From assembly GCF_016902535.1 (NCBI RefSeq), contig NZ_JACSNY010000001.1:186001-250000 (forward strand): a stretch of 64,000 bases of DNA, read 5' to 3'. The notes under the pieces were generated by a model. That model was not told the origin of the DNA and did no database searches. It saw nothing but the letters and a program-made list of their open reading frames with translations. Shown piece after piece: positions 49,829 to 58,212 of this stretch. The stretch is from Anaerotignum lactatifermentans (GTDB taxonomy: Bacteria > Bacillota > Clostridia > Lachnospirales > Anaerotignaceae). Position 1 is the stretch's first letter, and each line of letters opens with the position of its first letter. The translations under genes and the position numbers were made by a program.

Positions 49829-50061
49829 AGAAAAAAAGCTGCTTATCTTTTTTTCATTTTGTTCTAATCCTTTTTTAATTTTTTCCTATTATAGCATAGA
49901 GTTATTACAAAACAACCATGGTTTATTTACAATTTTCTTAATATCTGCCTCTTTTTACCATTTTCTTTTGTGGATTATTTCATATTTTTTGACCCAACAT
50001 CTTAAAAACTGCCCATTCTCAGGAGATTTTCGCCATAGAAAACAGACATTTTTCCGCATAC
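49829..50061. other. AT-rich upstream region of the ABC operon
   Basis: No gene. Holds the predicted promoter at 49888-49915 and, further up, only AT-rich sequence before the terminator of the dlt-like operon. Confidence 0.5.
49888..49915 (-). promoter_or_regulatory. Promoter of the MacB-like ABC operon
   Basis: On the minus strand TTGTTT (49915-49910), 16-base spacer, TATAAT (49893-49888); about 130 bases before the GTG start, leaving room for the leader hairpin. Confidence 0.6.
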
Positions 50062-50093
50062 AAAAAGGCCAGGACATACTGCTGTCCTGACCT
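50062..50093 (-). terminator. Terminator of the dlt-like operon
   Basis: Stem AGG-C-CAGGACA with TGTCCTG-A-CCT, T tract (TTTTTG) on the minus strand, 20 bases after the last stop codon. Confidence 0.82.
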
Positions 50094-50113
50094 GATTCTT
50101 TTGATGCTGTTTT

Positions 50114-51139
50114 TCAGGAAACGCCGGAAACCTCCAGATACTGTGCCAGATCCGCGTCCCACTGGGCATAATTCTCATCCCCCCGGTGGTCCGGCAAATC
50201 ATAATGCTCCTTCAGATATTCCCCCAGCCAGGCTGTGACTTTCACAGATCCCGCCAGGTTCACATGGCCCTGATCGTAGTATTCTGTCTCTGGGTCCAGA
50301 CCGATTTCATTTCGTATTTCCTCCCGGTCCAGATCCACATAGGCCACGCCCTGCTCCTGGGCAAATTCCTCCAATGCCTGGCTCATTTCATAGGTCCAGC
50401 TCATCTTCGGCAGATGGAGAATAACCACCTCAATGTCCCTTTCCTTGCAAAGCGCAATACTCTTTTTTGTATATTCCAGCGCGCTTTCATCAAAAGCCAC
50501 TGTTTCTCCCGTAGGCTCCATGAAGTTTTCCGGATACGCCTGCGGTTCCGCCTGCCGCAGGTAAACATGGCCTTTTTTGAAGGAATGCTGCATCAGCGGC
50601 TCTGTTTCCACCTCTGCCAGATTGACTTCCTTCCATCTTTCATGATACCGCAGCAAAGGGAAAATATAGGAAAGCTCTGTCTGCCGTTCATCGGCCTCTG
50701 TCACCTCCCGGATGATCCGCCATTTATAACCGGACAGCTTCATGCCATCCAGCGCCCGGCGCAGATCCCCCTCCCGTTCAGCGTAGTCATAATTCTGGAA
50801 CAGATTATCGCAGCCCAAAATGACTACCTGCGGGCTTTGATAATTCAGAGATTCCTCCAGCAGGCCGTAAGTCACCGAAGGCGCCTGCAAAGCCGAGGCC
50901 CGCACATAGCCCGTAAAGCCATGATCCCGGTACATGAGCATAGGCGATACACCCCGCAGCAGGGGACTGCTGCCTACGCACAGCACGTCTACCGTATTTT
51001 CTTCCTCGCCGTAAAAAGCGTGGATCTCGTTTGTTTCGTCGTCTCTGCGGATATACATCTGGGTCATCTGCGTAAAGACCAGCGCAAAGACCAGACAGAA
51101 GGCAGAGCATCTGGCAATGATATTTATTTTTTTCCCCAT
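50114..51139 (-). CDS. DltD-like / SGNH-fold membrane-anchored protein
   Basis: 341 residues: N-terminal membrane anchor (about 8-28) and an extracytoplasmic SGNH-like domain with the nucleophile block VLCVGSSPLLRG (Ser about 57-58), a middle NLFQNYDY block and the catalytic Asp-His pair in YYDQGHVNLAGS (about 285-295). Such proteins take acyl groups delivered by an MBOAT partner and transfer them to a surface polymer. Three bases downstream of the MBOAT gene; last of the operon. Confidence 0.85.
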   Translation of the reverse strand: MGKKINIIARCSAFCLVFALVFTQMTQMYIRRDDETNEIHAFYGEEENTVDVLCVGSSPLLRGVSPMLMYRDHGFTGYVRASALQAPSVTYGLLEESLNYQSPQVVILGCDNLFQNYDYAEREGDLRRALDGMKLSGYKWRIIREVTEADERQTELSYIFPLLRYHERWKEVNLAEVETEPLMQHSFKKGHVYLRQAEPQAYPENFMEPTGETVAFDESALEYTKKSIALCKERDIEVVILHLPKMSWTYEMSQALEEFAQEQGVAYVDLDREEIRNEIGLDPETEYYDQGHVNLAGSVKVTAWLGEYLKEHYDLPDHRGDENYAQWDADLAQYLEVSGVS

Positions 51140-51142
51140 ATC

Positions 51143-52741
51143 TCAGAACCCCCTGTAAATAAAGTCCGCAGCGTTATAGTTCAAACCGTATACGCCAAAA
51201 ATAATCAGTGTAAAAATGCCGCCCAGGTAAACGACCCAGCGGAAATACAGATTCTGCTTGGCCAGCGTCTCCCGAACATGGATGCCCTTTTCCTGCATAA
51301 TGCTGACTGCCAGCAGTACCAGACAGGAAAGGAATAATACCCACATATCCGGCCCATCCAGCCCCAGCTGCAAAAGGCCGCCGTTCCATAAAATATCCGT
51401 ATCCCAGTTGAGGATCATAGACTTTATCATGGCAACAGAAATACTGAACCCAGCGGCACGGGTAATGATCTTGCCCAACGCTACCAGTACCAGCGTCCGC
51501 AGGATACGAAACAAATGCCAGCTGAAGCATTCCGTCCGAATCCCCAGCTTTTTCGCCAGGTCCTGCAAAGGCTGTTCAAACAATATCCCCAGTACGATGA
51601 GGGTACCGTTATAAAAACCAAAGGCGATATATTTCCATTCCGCCCCATGCCAGATACCGATGAGGAAAAACACAATAAACTGTGGAATCAGCACCGGCAG
51701 GAGCTTGCCCACATAATTGCCCAGCACCTGTCTGCCCTTTTTGCCCACCTTCATAAAGAATTTGGACAACGACAGCGGATAGAACACATAATCCCGGAAC
51801 CATGCCCCTAGCGTGATGTGCCATCTCCGCCAGAAATCGGGAATGCTGGTCGCCAGATAGGGCCGCTCGAAGTTCTTGTCCAGATCCACGCCAAAAAGCT
51901 GGGCCGCGCCGGTGGCAATGTCAATGCCGCCGGAAAAGTCCCCATACAGCTGGATGCAGTAAATCAGCGCCGCAACCGCCACATAAGTCCCCCCAAAAGT
52001 ATCGGGGAATCCAAAAATATTGTCTACCATTACCGACGCACGGTCCGCAATGACCAACTTCTTAAAAGCACCCCACATCATCAGCTGTACACCGAATTTC
52101 GTCCGTTCATAAGAAAAGGAATTCCCCTCAAAGAGCTGTTTCGATAAGGTCTGGAACCGCCCGATAGGCCCCTGCACGATCTGGGGGAAAAAAGAAATAA
52201 ACAACGCCAGTTTCCCGATATTTTTTTCCGGCGGTGTTTTCTCCCGGTATACATCAATGAGATACCCCATGGTCTGGAAGGTATAGAAGGAAATGCCCAA
52301 AGGCAGCAGAAAATGGAACACCGGCAGTTCCACCGGCGCCGACAGCCGCACGAACAGCGCATTCAGGTTCTCGCTGACAAAGCCAGAATATTTCAGCACC
52401 GCCAATATCCCAAAGTTAAATACCAGCGTTGGAATCAGCACTCTGCGCTTTTTTTTGGTAAAAGCCGCTTTCCAGCTCTTTTTTCCTTCCTTATCCAGTC
52501 CCGCTTTCACGGCATTATAGGCGGCTTTGTTTTCCTCCGCCATTTTTCCCAGTTTTCTGGTCGCGATGTACGTGGTCACTGTGGTCGCCAGCAGGTAGGC
52601 AAAATACTTTACCCCCGCGAAATAATAAAAGACATAATTAACAACCAAAAGCGTTACCCAACGGCAACGCTTCGGTGTCACATAATATGCGGCGACAGCT
52701 AGGATCAGAAACATCACAAACTCCATGGATGTAAATGCCAT
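51143..52741 (-). CDS. DltB-like MBOAT acyltransferase
   Basis: 532 residues, about ten or more membrane segments. MBOAT features: PLGISFYTFQTMGYLIDVYR (about 148-167), FFPQIVQGPIGRF, the cluster RWHITLGAWFRDYVFYPL and the conserved His in IWHGAEWKYIAFGFYNG. Moves acyl groups from a carrier protein across the membrane. Order and spacing with ACP (18 bases) and DltD-like gene match a dlt operon. Longer than typical DltB (about 400), with an insertion near 70-105. Confidence 0.92.
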   Translation of the reverse strand: MAFTSMEFVMFLILAVAAYYVTPKRCRWVTLLVVNYVFYYFAGVKYFAYLLATTVTTYIATRKLGKMAEENKAAYNAVKAGLDKEGKKSWKAAFTKKKRRVLIPTLVFNFGILAVLKYSGFVSENLNALFVRLSAPVELPVFHFLLPLGISFYTFQTMGYLIDVYREKTPPEKNIGKLALFISFFPQIVQGPIGRFQTLSKQLFEGNSFSYERTKFGVQLMMWGAFKKLVIADRASVMVDNIFGFPDTFGGTYVAVAALIYCIQLYGDFSGGIDIATGAAQLFGVDLDKNFERPYLATSIPDFWRRWHITLGAWFRDYVFYPLSLSKFFMKVGKKGRQVLGNYVGKLLPVLIPQFIVFFLIGIWHGAEWKYIAFGFYNGTLIVLGILFEQPLQDLAKKLGIRTECFSWHLFRILRTLVLVALGKIITRAAGFSISVAMIKSMILNWDTDILWNGGLLQLGLDGPDMWVLFLSCLVLLAVSIMQEKGIHVRETLAKQNLYFRWVVYLGGIFTLIIFGVYGLNYNAADFIYRGF

Positions 52742-52759
52742 AGCCTGTTCTCCCTGTCC

Positions 52760-52987
52760 TTAGTCTTCCTGCAGTCTTGTTACCAGCGCCATGATGGCTT
52801 CTACGGAGTTGAAGTTCTCCGGAACGATGTCGTCGGCGCCGATTTCGATATCATATTCCTCGCACAGTTCCCCTACCAGGGTCACAATATCGAAGGAATC
52901 CAGCTCGCCGCTGTCTACCAGTTCCTGGTTGCCCTCGAAGTCTACATCAGGTCTGATCTCTGCCAAAATTTTTAATAAGCTTTCCAT
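52760..52987 (-). CDS. Acyl carrier protein, DltC-like
   Basis: 75 residues, four-helix carrier with phosphopantetheine attachment Ser31 in GELDSFDIV (usual DSL/DSM). Carries the aminoacyl or acyl group from the adenylation enzyme to the MBOAT protein. Very acidic. Flanked at 6 bases by the GNAT gene upstream and by the MBOAT gene downstream. Confidence 0.93.
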   Translation of the reverse strand: MESLLKILAEIRPDVDFEGNQELVDSGELDSFDIVTLVGELCEEYDIEIGADDIVPENFNSVEAIMALVTRLQED

Positions 52988-52993
52988 TTCACA

Positions 52994-53788
52994 TTATCCT
53001 TTCTCTTTTATCATTACCGGGGCGATTCTGCCATCGGGCAAAAACCCCGTTTTTTCATACATTCTCATAGCCGCCGGATTGTCTGTGCGTACCCAGAGCT
53101 GACATCGAAGCGCCTCCGGGCTTACCAGCCATACCCAGTCCCGCACCAGCTTCTTGCCGATGCCCTTGCCTTTTTCCGATTCCAGAACGGCGATCTGCCA
53201 CAAAACGCAGTTCTTTTTCTCCCATCCAAACCGGAGGAATCCCACCAGTCTGCCGTCCCGGATCTCCGCCAGCACTTCTCTGCGGGCAATAGATTCCAGC
53301 AGAGTCTTTTCATCCGGCAGTGCGGAGGTATACGGCTCAAAGCTTTCTTCCATCATTTCCAGAATCTGACGGGCATGGGCCGCTTCGGCGTAAACGATGG
53401 TCCTGCTTCCGGAAACGCCTTCCACAATAGGCATCACCAGCCGCTTTCGCTCCAGATAGGGCCGAAAGCCTACCTTCTCCCAAAGAGAAGCCTTCGGCTC
53501 CTGGCCTTTTTTCTCCAGACAGACCTGCTCCATCACCAAAGGCAGGGGCAGAGCCGGAATCTCCACCGGCGCCGTTCCTTTTTCCAGAAAAAAATAAAAA
53601 TCTATATGGCGCTCCTGCTGAAAAAACAGGTAGCACCCACCTTCAAATCGGTCTACGGAGCACCGTTTTTCCGCCGCCGCCTTCAGATAGACCTCCTCCG
53701 GCAGCAGAAAATTGGTCTGGGTCCGTTTGCTGTGCCAGGCCCGGACAATGGACTCCATTGTTTTTTTATCTTTGATACTCGTTATCAT
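52994..53788 (-). CDS. GNAT-family N-acetyltransferase in the dlt-like operon
   Basis: 264 residues. The C-terminal half (about 128-264) is a GNAT domain: acceptor strand RLVGFLRFG, acetyl-CoA loop VLESEKGKGIGKKLV, and WVRTDNPAAMRMYEKTGF. The N-terminal half (1-125) has no motif I recognise but contains a second GF-R-Y-type ending (KVGFRPYLERK), suggesting a degenerate first GNAT half. ATG at 53788 with AAGGAG four bases away, overlapping the adenylation gene by 23 bases. Not part of classical dlt operons. Confidence 0.85.
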   Translation of the reverse strand: MITSIKDKKTMESIVRAWHSKRTQTNFLLPEEVYLKAAAEKRCSVDRFEGGCYLFFQQERHIDFYFFLEKGTAPVEIPALPLPLVMEQVCLEKKGQEPKASLWEKVGFRPYLERKRLVMPIVEGVSGSRTIVYAEAAHARQILEMMEESFEPYTSALPDEKTLLESIARREVLAEIRDGRLVGFLRFGWEKKNCVLWQIAVLESEKGKGIGKKLVRDWVWLVSPEALRCQLWVRTDNPAAMRMYEKTGFLPDGRIAPVMIKEKG

Positions 53789-55283
53789 AATACTCCTTCA
53801 GCCGCAGCCGGTCGATCTTTCCGTTAAGCGTATGCGGCAGTTCCTCCATCTGGATCATCACATTAGGGAACATATATTTCGGCACCTTATCCCGCAGTTT
53901 TTTCAGGATATAGGCCTGTGTCGCCTCTTTTCCGCAGTAAAACAGCAGTATTTTCTGGCTGCTTTCATCATACAGGCAGACGCCTTCCTCCACCAGGTCG
54001 ATGGAACGCACCGCCGTCTCGATTTCACCTAATTCAATACGATGCCCCATATGCTTGATCTGGTGATCCTTTCTGGCCAGAAAGACGATCTCACCATATT
54101 CATTATACTTCGCAATATCCCCTGTTTTATAAATCATTTCCGGATAATAGGGGTTCAGAGGGTTCTGCTGGAAGGCTTCCACCGTTTTTTCCGGGTTATT
54201 GTAATATCCCGGTGCCAGACAGCGTCCTCTAACGCATAATTCCCCGCTTTCTCCTTCCTCCGCCAGACGGCCGTCTTTTAATATGAAGATATCCGTATTC
54301 CGGCAGGGGTATCCGATGGGCAGGGGCTCCTCATCGGAAAATTCTCTGTCTACAATATAATAGGTACAATCCACTGTCGTTTCCGTAGGGCCGTAGATAT
54401 TGGCAAACAGTGCCTCCGGATAATGACGCCGCCAGTAATTAAACTGCTTTGTGGGCATAGCCTCGCCCACAAACATGATCTTTTTCAGGCCGGAGGGCCG
54501 TACCTTTTCCAGCGCATCGGTATTGGCAATGATGCACAGTGCCGAGGGCACCCAGTCGATATAGTTGATCTTTTTTTCCTCCAGATATGGCAGCAGCTTC
54601 ACCGGGAAGGAAAAAAGCTGTTTCGGGATAATCTCCATAGTAGCGCCTGTTTTTAATACAGCGTAAATATCCTTTACGGAAGAATCGAAGTAAAAAGGCG
54701 CCTGATTTCCGATAATCTCCTGCTCTGTGATGTCAAAGGTCTCCGTATACCACTCGATCAGGTTCACAACAGCCTGATGGGGAATCACAACCCCCTTGGG
54801 AACACCGGTGGAGCCGGAAGTAAAGAGGGCATACAGCGGATCTGTGTCAATGGCCCTTCTGCGAATCTTTGCCAGCTTGTCCTCCGCCACATTCTGGGGG
54901 ATCTCTTCCAAGGAGAAGGTCTGTCCCTCATATCCCAGATTTTCCGCCAGTTTCCGGCTTTTTTCATCTATGAGCAAAGCCACCGGCCGCAGTGTCGTGA
55001 AAATAGACTGTATCCGCTCCTTCGGCATGGTGGTATCAATGGGCGTATAAAAATTCCCGCTGTATACACAGCCCAGAAAGGCCGCCACCATAGCAGGCGT
55101 TTTTTCCGTCATGACGGCAATGGGCGCGTTGTGTTTTTCCAACGCCGTCAAGGCCGTGCCGATCTGTCTGGCCTTCTGCACCAGCTGGGAAAAGGTCATG
55201 CTTTCCTTATCCGTGGCAAAAGCTGTTTTCTCGGGGAAACGGCGGGCCGTCTCCTCGGCGTATTCTAAGATATTCCGAATCAT
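53766..55283 (-). CDS. DltA-like amino-acid adenylation enzyme, atypical specificity pocket
   Basis: 505 residues, the length of DltA. ANL-superfamily motifs: TSGSTGVPKG (155-164), NIYGPTETT (about 295), YKTGD, the hinge KDHQIKHMGHRIELGE and catalytic Lys in LNGKIDR near the C-terminus. It adenylates a small acid and loads it on the adjacent carrier protein. Two pocket positions depart from D-alanine-specific DltA: FDSSVKD (199-205) instead of FDLSVMD, and FVGEAMP (271-277) instead of FCGEVLP, so the cysteine linked to D-Ala choice is Val272. Substrate therefore open. First gene of the operon. Confidence 0.9.
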   Translation of the reverse strand: MIRNILEYAEETARRFPEKTAFATDKESMTFSQLVQKARQIGTALTALEKHNAPIAVMTEKTPAMVAAFLGCVYSGNFYTPIDTTMPKERIQSIFTTLRPVALLIDEKSRKLAENLGYEGQTFSLEEIPQNVAEDKLAKIRRRAIDTDPLYALFTSGSTGVPKGVVIPHQAVVNLIEWYTETFDITEQEIIGNQAPFYFDSSVKDIYAVLKTGATMEIIPKQLFSFPVKLLPYLEEKKINYIDWVPSALCIIANTDALEKVRPSGLKKIMFVGEAMPTKQFNYWRRHYPEALFANIYGPTETTVDCTYYIVDREFSDEEPLPIGYPCRNTDIFILKDGRLAEEGESGELCVRGRCLAPGYYNNPEKTVEAFQQNPLNPYYPEMIYKTGDIAKYNEYGEIVFLARKDHQIKHMGHRIELGEIETAVRSIDLVEEGVCLYDESSQKILLFYCGKEATQAYILKKLRDKVPKYMFPNVMIQMEELPHTLNGKIDRLRLKEYYDNEYQR

Positions 55284-55335
55284 CTAAATCCCTCAATTCC
55301 GATTGCGCATCCTTTTCTACGCGCAGTCTCAAAAA

Positions 55336-55364
55336 AGTATATCACCTTCATAAAATCAAGTCAA
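55336..55364 (-). promoter_or_regulatory. Promoter of the dlt-like operon
   Basis: On the minus strand TTGACT (55364-55359), 17-base spacer, TATACT (55341-55336); five of six matches to each consensus hexamer. About 50 bases before the adenylation gene. Confidence 0.8.
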
Positions 55365-55390
55365 CAATCTATCCGCCACTTCACAGAGCA

Positions 55391-55436
55391 AAAAAATGAA
55401 GCTATACACACGGGGAATGTATCATAGCTTCATTTT
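55391..55436 (-). terminator. Terminator of the metA-metY unit
   Basis: Eleven perfect pairs AATGAAGCTAT with ATAGCTTCATT, then seven T on the minus strand. A second, smaller hairpin CCGATAG/CTATCGG lies at about 55503-55520, closer to metY. Confidence 0.85.
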
Positions 55437-55564
55437 CAGTGTATCATTATTGCTCTGTCTCTCGCATGGTCAGATGGTAAAGACTTTGCACAAACAATAC
55501 CGATAGTTTCTATCGGTTTTGAGTATACCATAGGACCAGCGAGAAAACAATGTTTTTTTCCACA

Positions 55565-56848
55565 TTATACAGAAGCCAGCGCCTGTGCCACGTCAGCGAT
55601 AATATCCTCCGCATTTTCAATGCCCACGGAAAGACGTACCAGATCGGGACCAACACCTGCCGCCACCAGTTCCTCGTCCGTCATCTGACGATGGGTAGAG
55701 GAAGCGGGATGCAGAATACAGGTCCTTGCGTCCGCCACATGGGTAGCAATGATGGCTCTCTCCAGCCTGGACATAAATTTTTCCGCCGCCGTTCTGCCGC
55801 CTTTGATGCCAAAGGAGATGACGCCGCAGGTGCCATTGGGCATATATTTCTTCGCCCGCTCATAATATTTGTTTCCTTCCAGACCGGCATAGTTTACCCA
55901 GGCGATCTTTTCATGAGCGTTCAGGTATTCCGCCACCTTCTGGGCGTTCTGGCAGTGGCGCTCTACCCGCAGGGCCAATGTTTCCAGACCCAGATTCAGC
56001 AAAAAAGCGTTCATGGGCGCGGGCGTAGAGCCAAGGTCACGCATGAGCTGGGCTGTGGCCTTTGTGATATAAGCGCCGCCCTGCCCAAATTTCTCTGCAT
56101 AGGTGATGCCGTGATAGGAATCATCCGGTGTGGTCAGGCCGGGGAATTTTTCCTTGTGGGCCATCCAGTCGAAATTTCCGGAATCCACGATACAGCCGCC
56201 TACGGTAGCGTCATGGCCGTCCATATATTTTGTGGTGGAATGGATAACAATATCGGCGCCCCATTCAAAAGGCCGGCAGTTGACAGGGGTGGCGAAAGTA
56301 TTATCTACGATCAGAGGTACCCCATGGGCATGGGCCGCTTTGGCAAAACGCTCGATATCCAGTACCACCAGCGCGGGGTTGGCAATGGTCTCGCCAAAGA
56401 CCGCTTTCGTATTAGGCTGGAAAGCTGCCTCCAGTTCCTCGTCACTGCAGTCAGGATGAACAAAGGTAAAGGAAATGCCCATTTTCTTCATGGTTACGGC
56501 AAACAGATTATAGGTACCGCCGTAAATGGTGGCGGAGGCTACCACATGATCCCCTGCCTGGCAGAGATTGAATATAGAATAAAAAGACGCCGCCTGGCCG
56601 GAGGAAGTCAGCATCGCCGCTGTACCGCCCTCCAGTTCGCAGATCTTTGCCGCCACATAGTCACTGGTGGGATTTTGCAGTCTCGTATAGAAATATCCGG
56701 ACGCCTCCAGATCGAAGAGCTTGCCCATTTCCTCGCTGGTATCATATTTGAATGTAGTGCTCTGGACAATGGGGATGAGACGGCTCTCCCCGTTTTTAGG
56801 CATATAGCCCGCCTGGATGCATTTTGTTTCGATGTGTAAATCCTTCAT
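55565..56848 (-). CDS. metY: O-acetylhomoserine sulfhydrylase (aminocarboxypropyltransferase)
   Basis: 427 residues, Cys/Met metabolism PLP family. PLP Lys in HSTTKYMDGH (about 208), substrate loop YTRLQNPTSD, and IYGGTYNLF; the long form (over 420 residues) is typical of MetY rather than cystathionine synthase or lyase. Makes homocysteine from O-acetylhomoserine and sulfide. ATG at 56848 follows AGGAGAGG; 16 bases after metA. Confidence 0.93.
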   Translation of the reverse strand: MKDLHIETKCIQAGYMPKNGESRLIPIVQSTTFKYDTSEEMGKLFDLEASGYFYTRLQNPTSDYVAAKICELEGGTAAMLTSSGQAASFYSIFNLCQAGDHVVASATIYGGTYNLFAVTMKKMGISFTFVHPDCSDEELEAAFQPNTKAVFGETIANPALVVLDIERFAKAAHAHGVPLIVDNTFATPVNCRPFEWGADIVIHSTTKYMDGHDATVGGCIVDSGNFDWMAHKEKFPGLTTPDDSYHGITYAEKFGQGGAYITKATAQLMRDLGSTPAPMNAFLLNLGLETLALRVERHCQNAQKVAEYLNAHEKIAWVNYAGLEGNKYYERAKKYMPNGTCGVISFGIKGGRTAAEKFMSRLERAIIATHVADARTCILHPASSTHRQMTDEELVAAGVGPDLVRLSVGIENAEDIIADVAQALASV

Positions 56849-56864
56849 GTTCCTCTCCTGCCTT

Positions 56865-57785
56865 TCATTCCTTGATGTCGTTAATATTGTAGGGTGTTTC
56901 CTGATATACATAATAATTCAGCCAGTTGGAATAAAACTGATTGGCATGGGCCTTCCAGCGCATGGTCGGCGCCTGTTTCGGGTCATCATCAGGGAAATAG
57001 CCATAGGGCAGCTGGATGGGCAGCCCCCGGTCCAGATCCCGGTAGAATTCCTTAGCCAGAGAATCGGCGTCATATTCAAAATGACCTGTAATAAAGATCC
57101 GACGGCCGGATTTATCGGCAATAATGTGGGGCCCCGCCCCTTTGGATTCCGCCAGAATCTCCAGATCCTCCACCTTCTGGATATCTCTGGAGCGTACCTC
57201 TGTATGGCGGGAATGAGGGCAATAGAACACATCATCAAATCCCCGCATCAAAATATGGTCTTTTTTCTCTACCCTGTGGGGATAAATGCCGAATTTTTTC
57301 GCCGACAGAGAATACTTTGGAATATCATAGAAATAATTTAACGCCGCCTGCGCTCCCCAGCAAATATGAAGGACACTGAATACATGGCTTTTCTCCCATT
57401 CCAGAATCTCACACAGCTCCGGCCAGAAATCCACTTCCTGAAAATCGTAATTCTCAATGGGTGCGCCGGTAATAATCAGGCCGTCAAATTTCTCCTCCTT
57501 CACATCATCAAATGTTTTATAAAAAGAATCCAGATACTCGGCAGAGGTATTCTTGGAATTATGTGTCTTCATCTGCAGCAGTTCGATCTCTACCTGCAAA
57601 GGCGTATTGCTTAACAGACGCATCAGCTGGACCTCTGTTTCGATCTTATTGGGCATCAGATTCAAAATGGCAATCTTTAAAGGCCGGATATCCTGATGGA
57701 CCGCCCGTTCTGGTGTTACCAGAAATACATTTTCCTTGTTGAGCACCTGATACGCAGGCAATTCTTCCTTGATGATAATAGGCAT
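56865..57785 (-). CDS. metA: Homoserine O-acetyltransferase (MetA fold)
   Basis: 306 residues. Catalytic Cys142 (LHICWGAQAA), His and Glu of GHFEYDAD (about 235-237). Position 111 is Glu (GAPIENYDF), which in published work separates acetyl-CoA users (Glu) from succinyl-CoA users such as the E. coli enzyme (Gly). This agrees with the adjacent O-acetylhomoserine enzyme. ATG at 57785 follows GGGAG; a GTG three codons earlier is less likely. Lies downstream of a Met-rich peptide gene and its terminator. Confidence 0.94.
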   Translation of the reverse strand: MPIIIKEELPAYQVLNKENVFLVTPERAVHQDIRPLKIAILNLMPNKIETEVQLMRLLSNTPLQVEIELLQMKTHNSKNTSAEYLDSFYKTFDDVKEEKFDGLIITGAPIENYDFQEVDFWPELCEILEWEKSHVFSVLHICWGAQAALNYFYDIPKYSLSAKKFGIYPHRVEKKDHILMRGFDDVFYCPHSRHTEVRSRDIQKVEDLEILAESKGAGPHIIADKSGRRIFITGHFEYDADSLAKEFYRDLDRGLPIQLPYGYFPDDDPKQAPTMRWKAHANQFYSNWLNYYVYQETPYNINDIKE

Positions 57786-57822
57786 GTACAGCACTCCCTT
57801 TCTTTTTGTAAGCCGGAAGAGT

Positions 57823-57876
57823 GCCGTTTTTCCCTTTCCCGGGAAATAAAAAAACGGCCCCGCTTCCGAGCCGTTT
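57823..57876 (-). terminator. Terminator with a competing pairing partner before metA
   Basis: Minus-strand segment AAACGGC (57876-57870) pairs with GCCGTTT (57858-57852), whose 3' end runs into seven T (57854-57848): an intrinsic terminator. The same GCCGTTTTT can instead pair over nine bases with AAAAACGGC (57831-57823), giving a hairpin without a T run. The two folds exclude each other. It stands between the Met-rich peptide gene and metA. Confidence 0.65.
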
Positions 57877-57902
57877 CATTTTTTACCAGTTTGTTTTCAG
57901 TC

Positions 57903-58013
57903 TCAGAACCATGGTCCCCGCAATATGAACATCACAAAAAGCATAGACATCATCATGCCCATGCTCATCATCATACCCATATGAAGTTTTGCGTCAAAGA
58001 AAGAATGTCTCAT
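57903..58013 (-). CDS. 36-residue methionine-rich peptide (possible met leader peptide)
   Basis: ATG at 58013 with AGGAGAGG 9 bases upstream; 36 codons, 13 of them Met, with a core MGMMMSMGMMMSML followed by FVMFILRGPWF. Residues about 12-31 would form one membrane helix. No family recognised. It has a perfect consensus promoter, and is followed by the two-state terminator and then metA. Either a leader peptide sensing methionine supply or a small membrane/metal-binding peptide. Too short for most gene finders. Confidence 0.65.
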   Translation of the reverse strand: MRHSFFDAKLHMGMMMSMGMMMSMLFVMFILRGPWF

Positions 58014-58034
58014 GGCAAAAACCTCTCCTGCTTC

Positions 58035-58080
58035 TGTACTGTTTTCTGTACATTATAAACATGTGTCCGTACTCTGTCAA
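58035..58080 (-). promoter_or_regulatory. Perfect consensus promoter with start-site palindrome
   Basis: On the minus strand TTGACA (58080-58075), 17-base spacer, TATAAT (58057-58052): no deviation from the sigma-A consensus. An inverted repeat TGTAC-N8-GTACA (58052-58035) lies over the predicted start of transcription and could be an operator. Confidence 0.85.
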
Positions 58081-58212
58081 CACTTTTTTTCTTTCTTTGG
58101 CCGTTTCCTTTTCTTTCCATCTTTTTATACTTTTTCCCTTGCATAAATACTAGGTTTCTGCTATGCTATTTCTTATAATGAAAATACTGTCGAATGAGGA
58201 GATGTAGCAAAA

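Noticed and set aside
57786-58052. SAM riboswitch or methionine T-box before metA
   Set aside because: No SAM-I core, no K-turn-like region, and no T-box sequence (AGGGTGGNACCGCG type) is visible in the leader.
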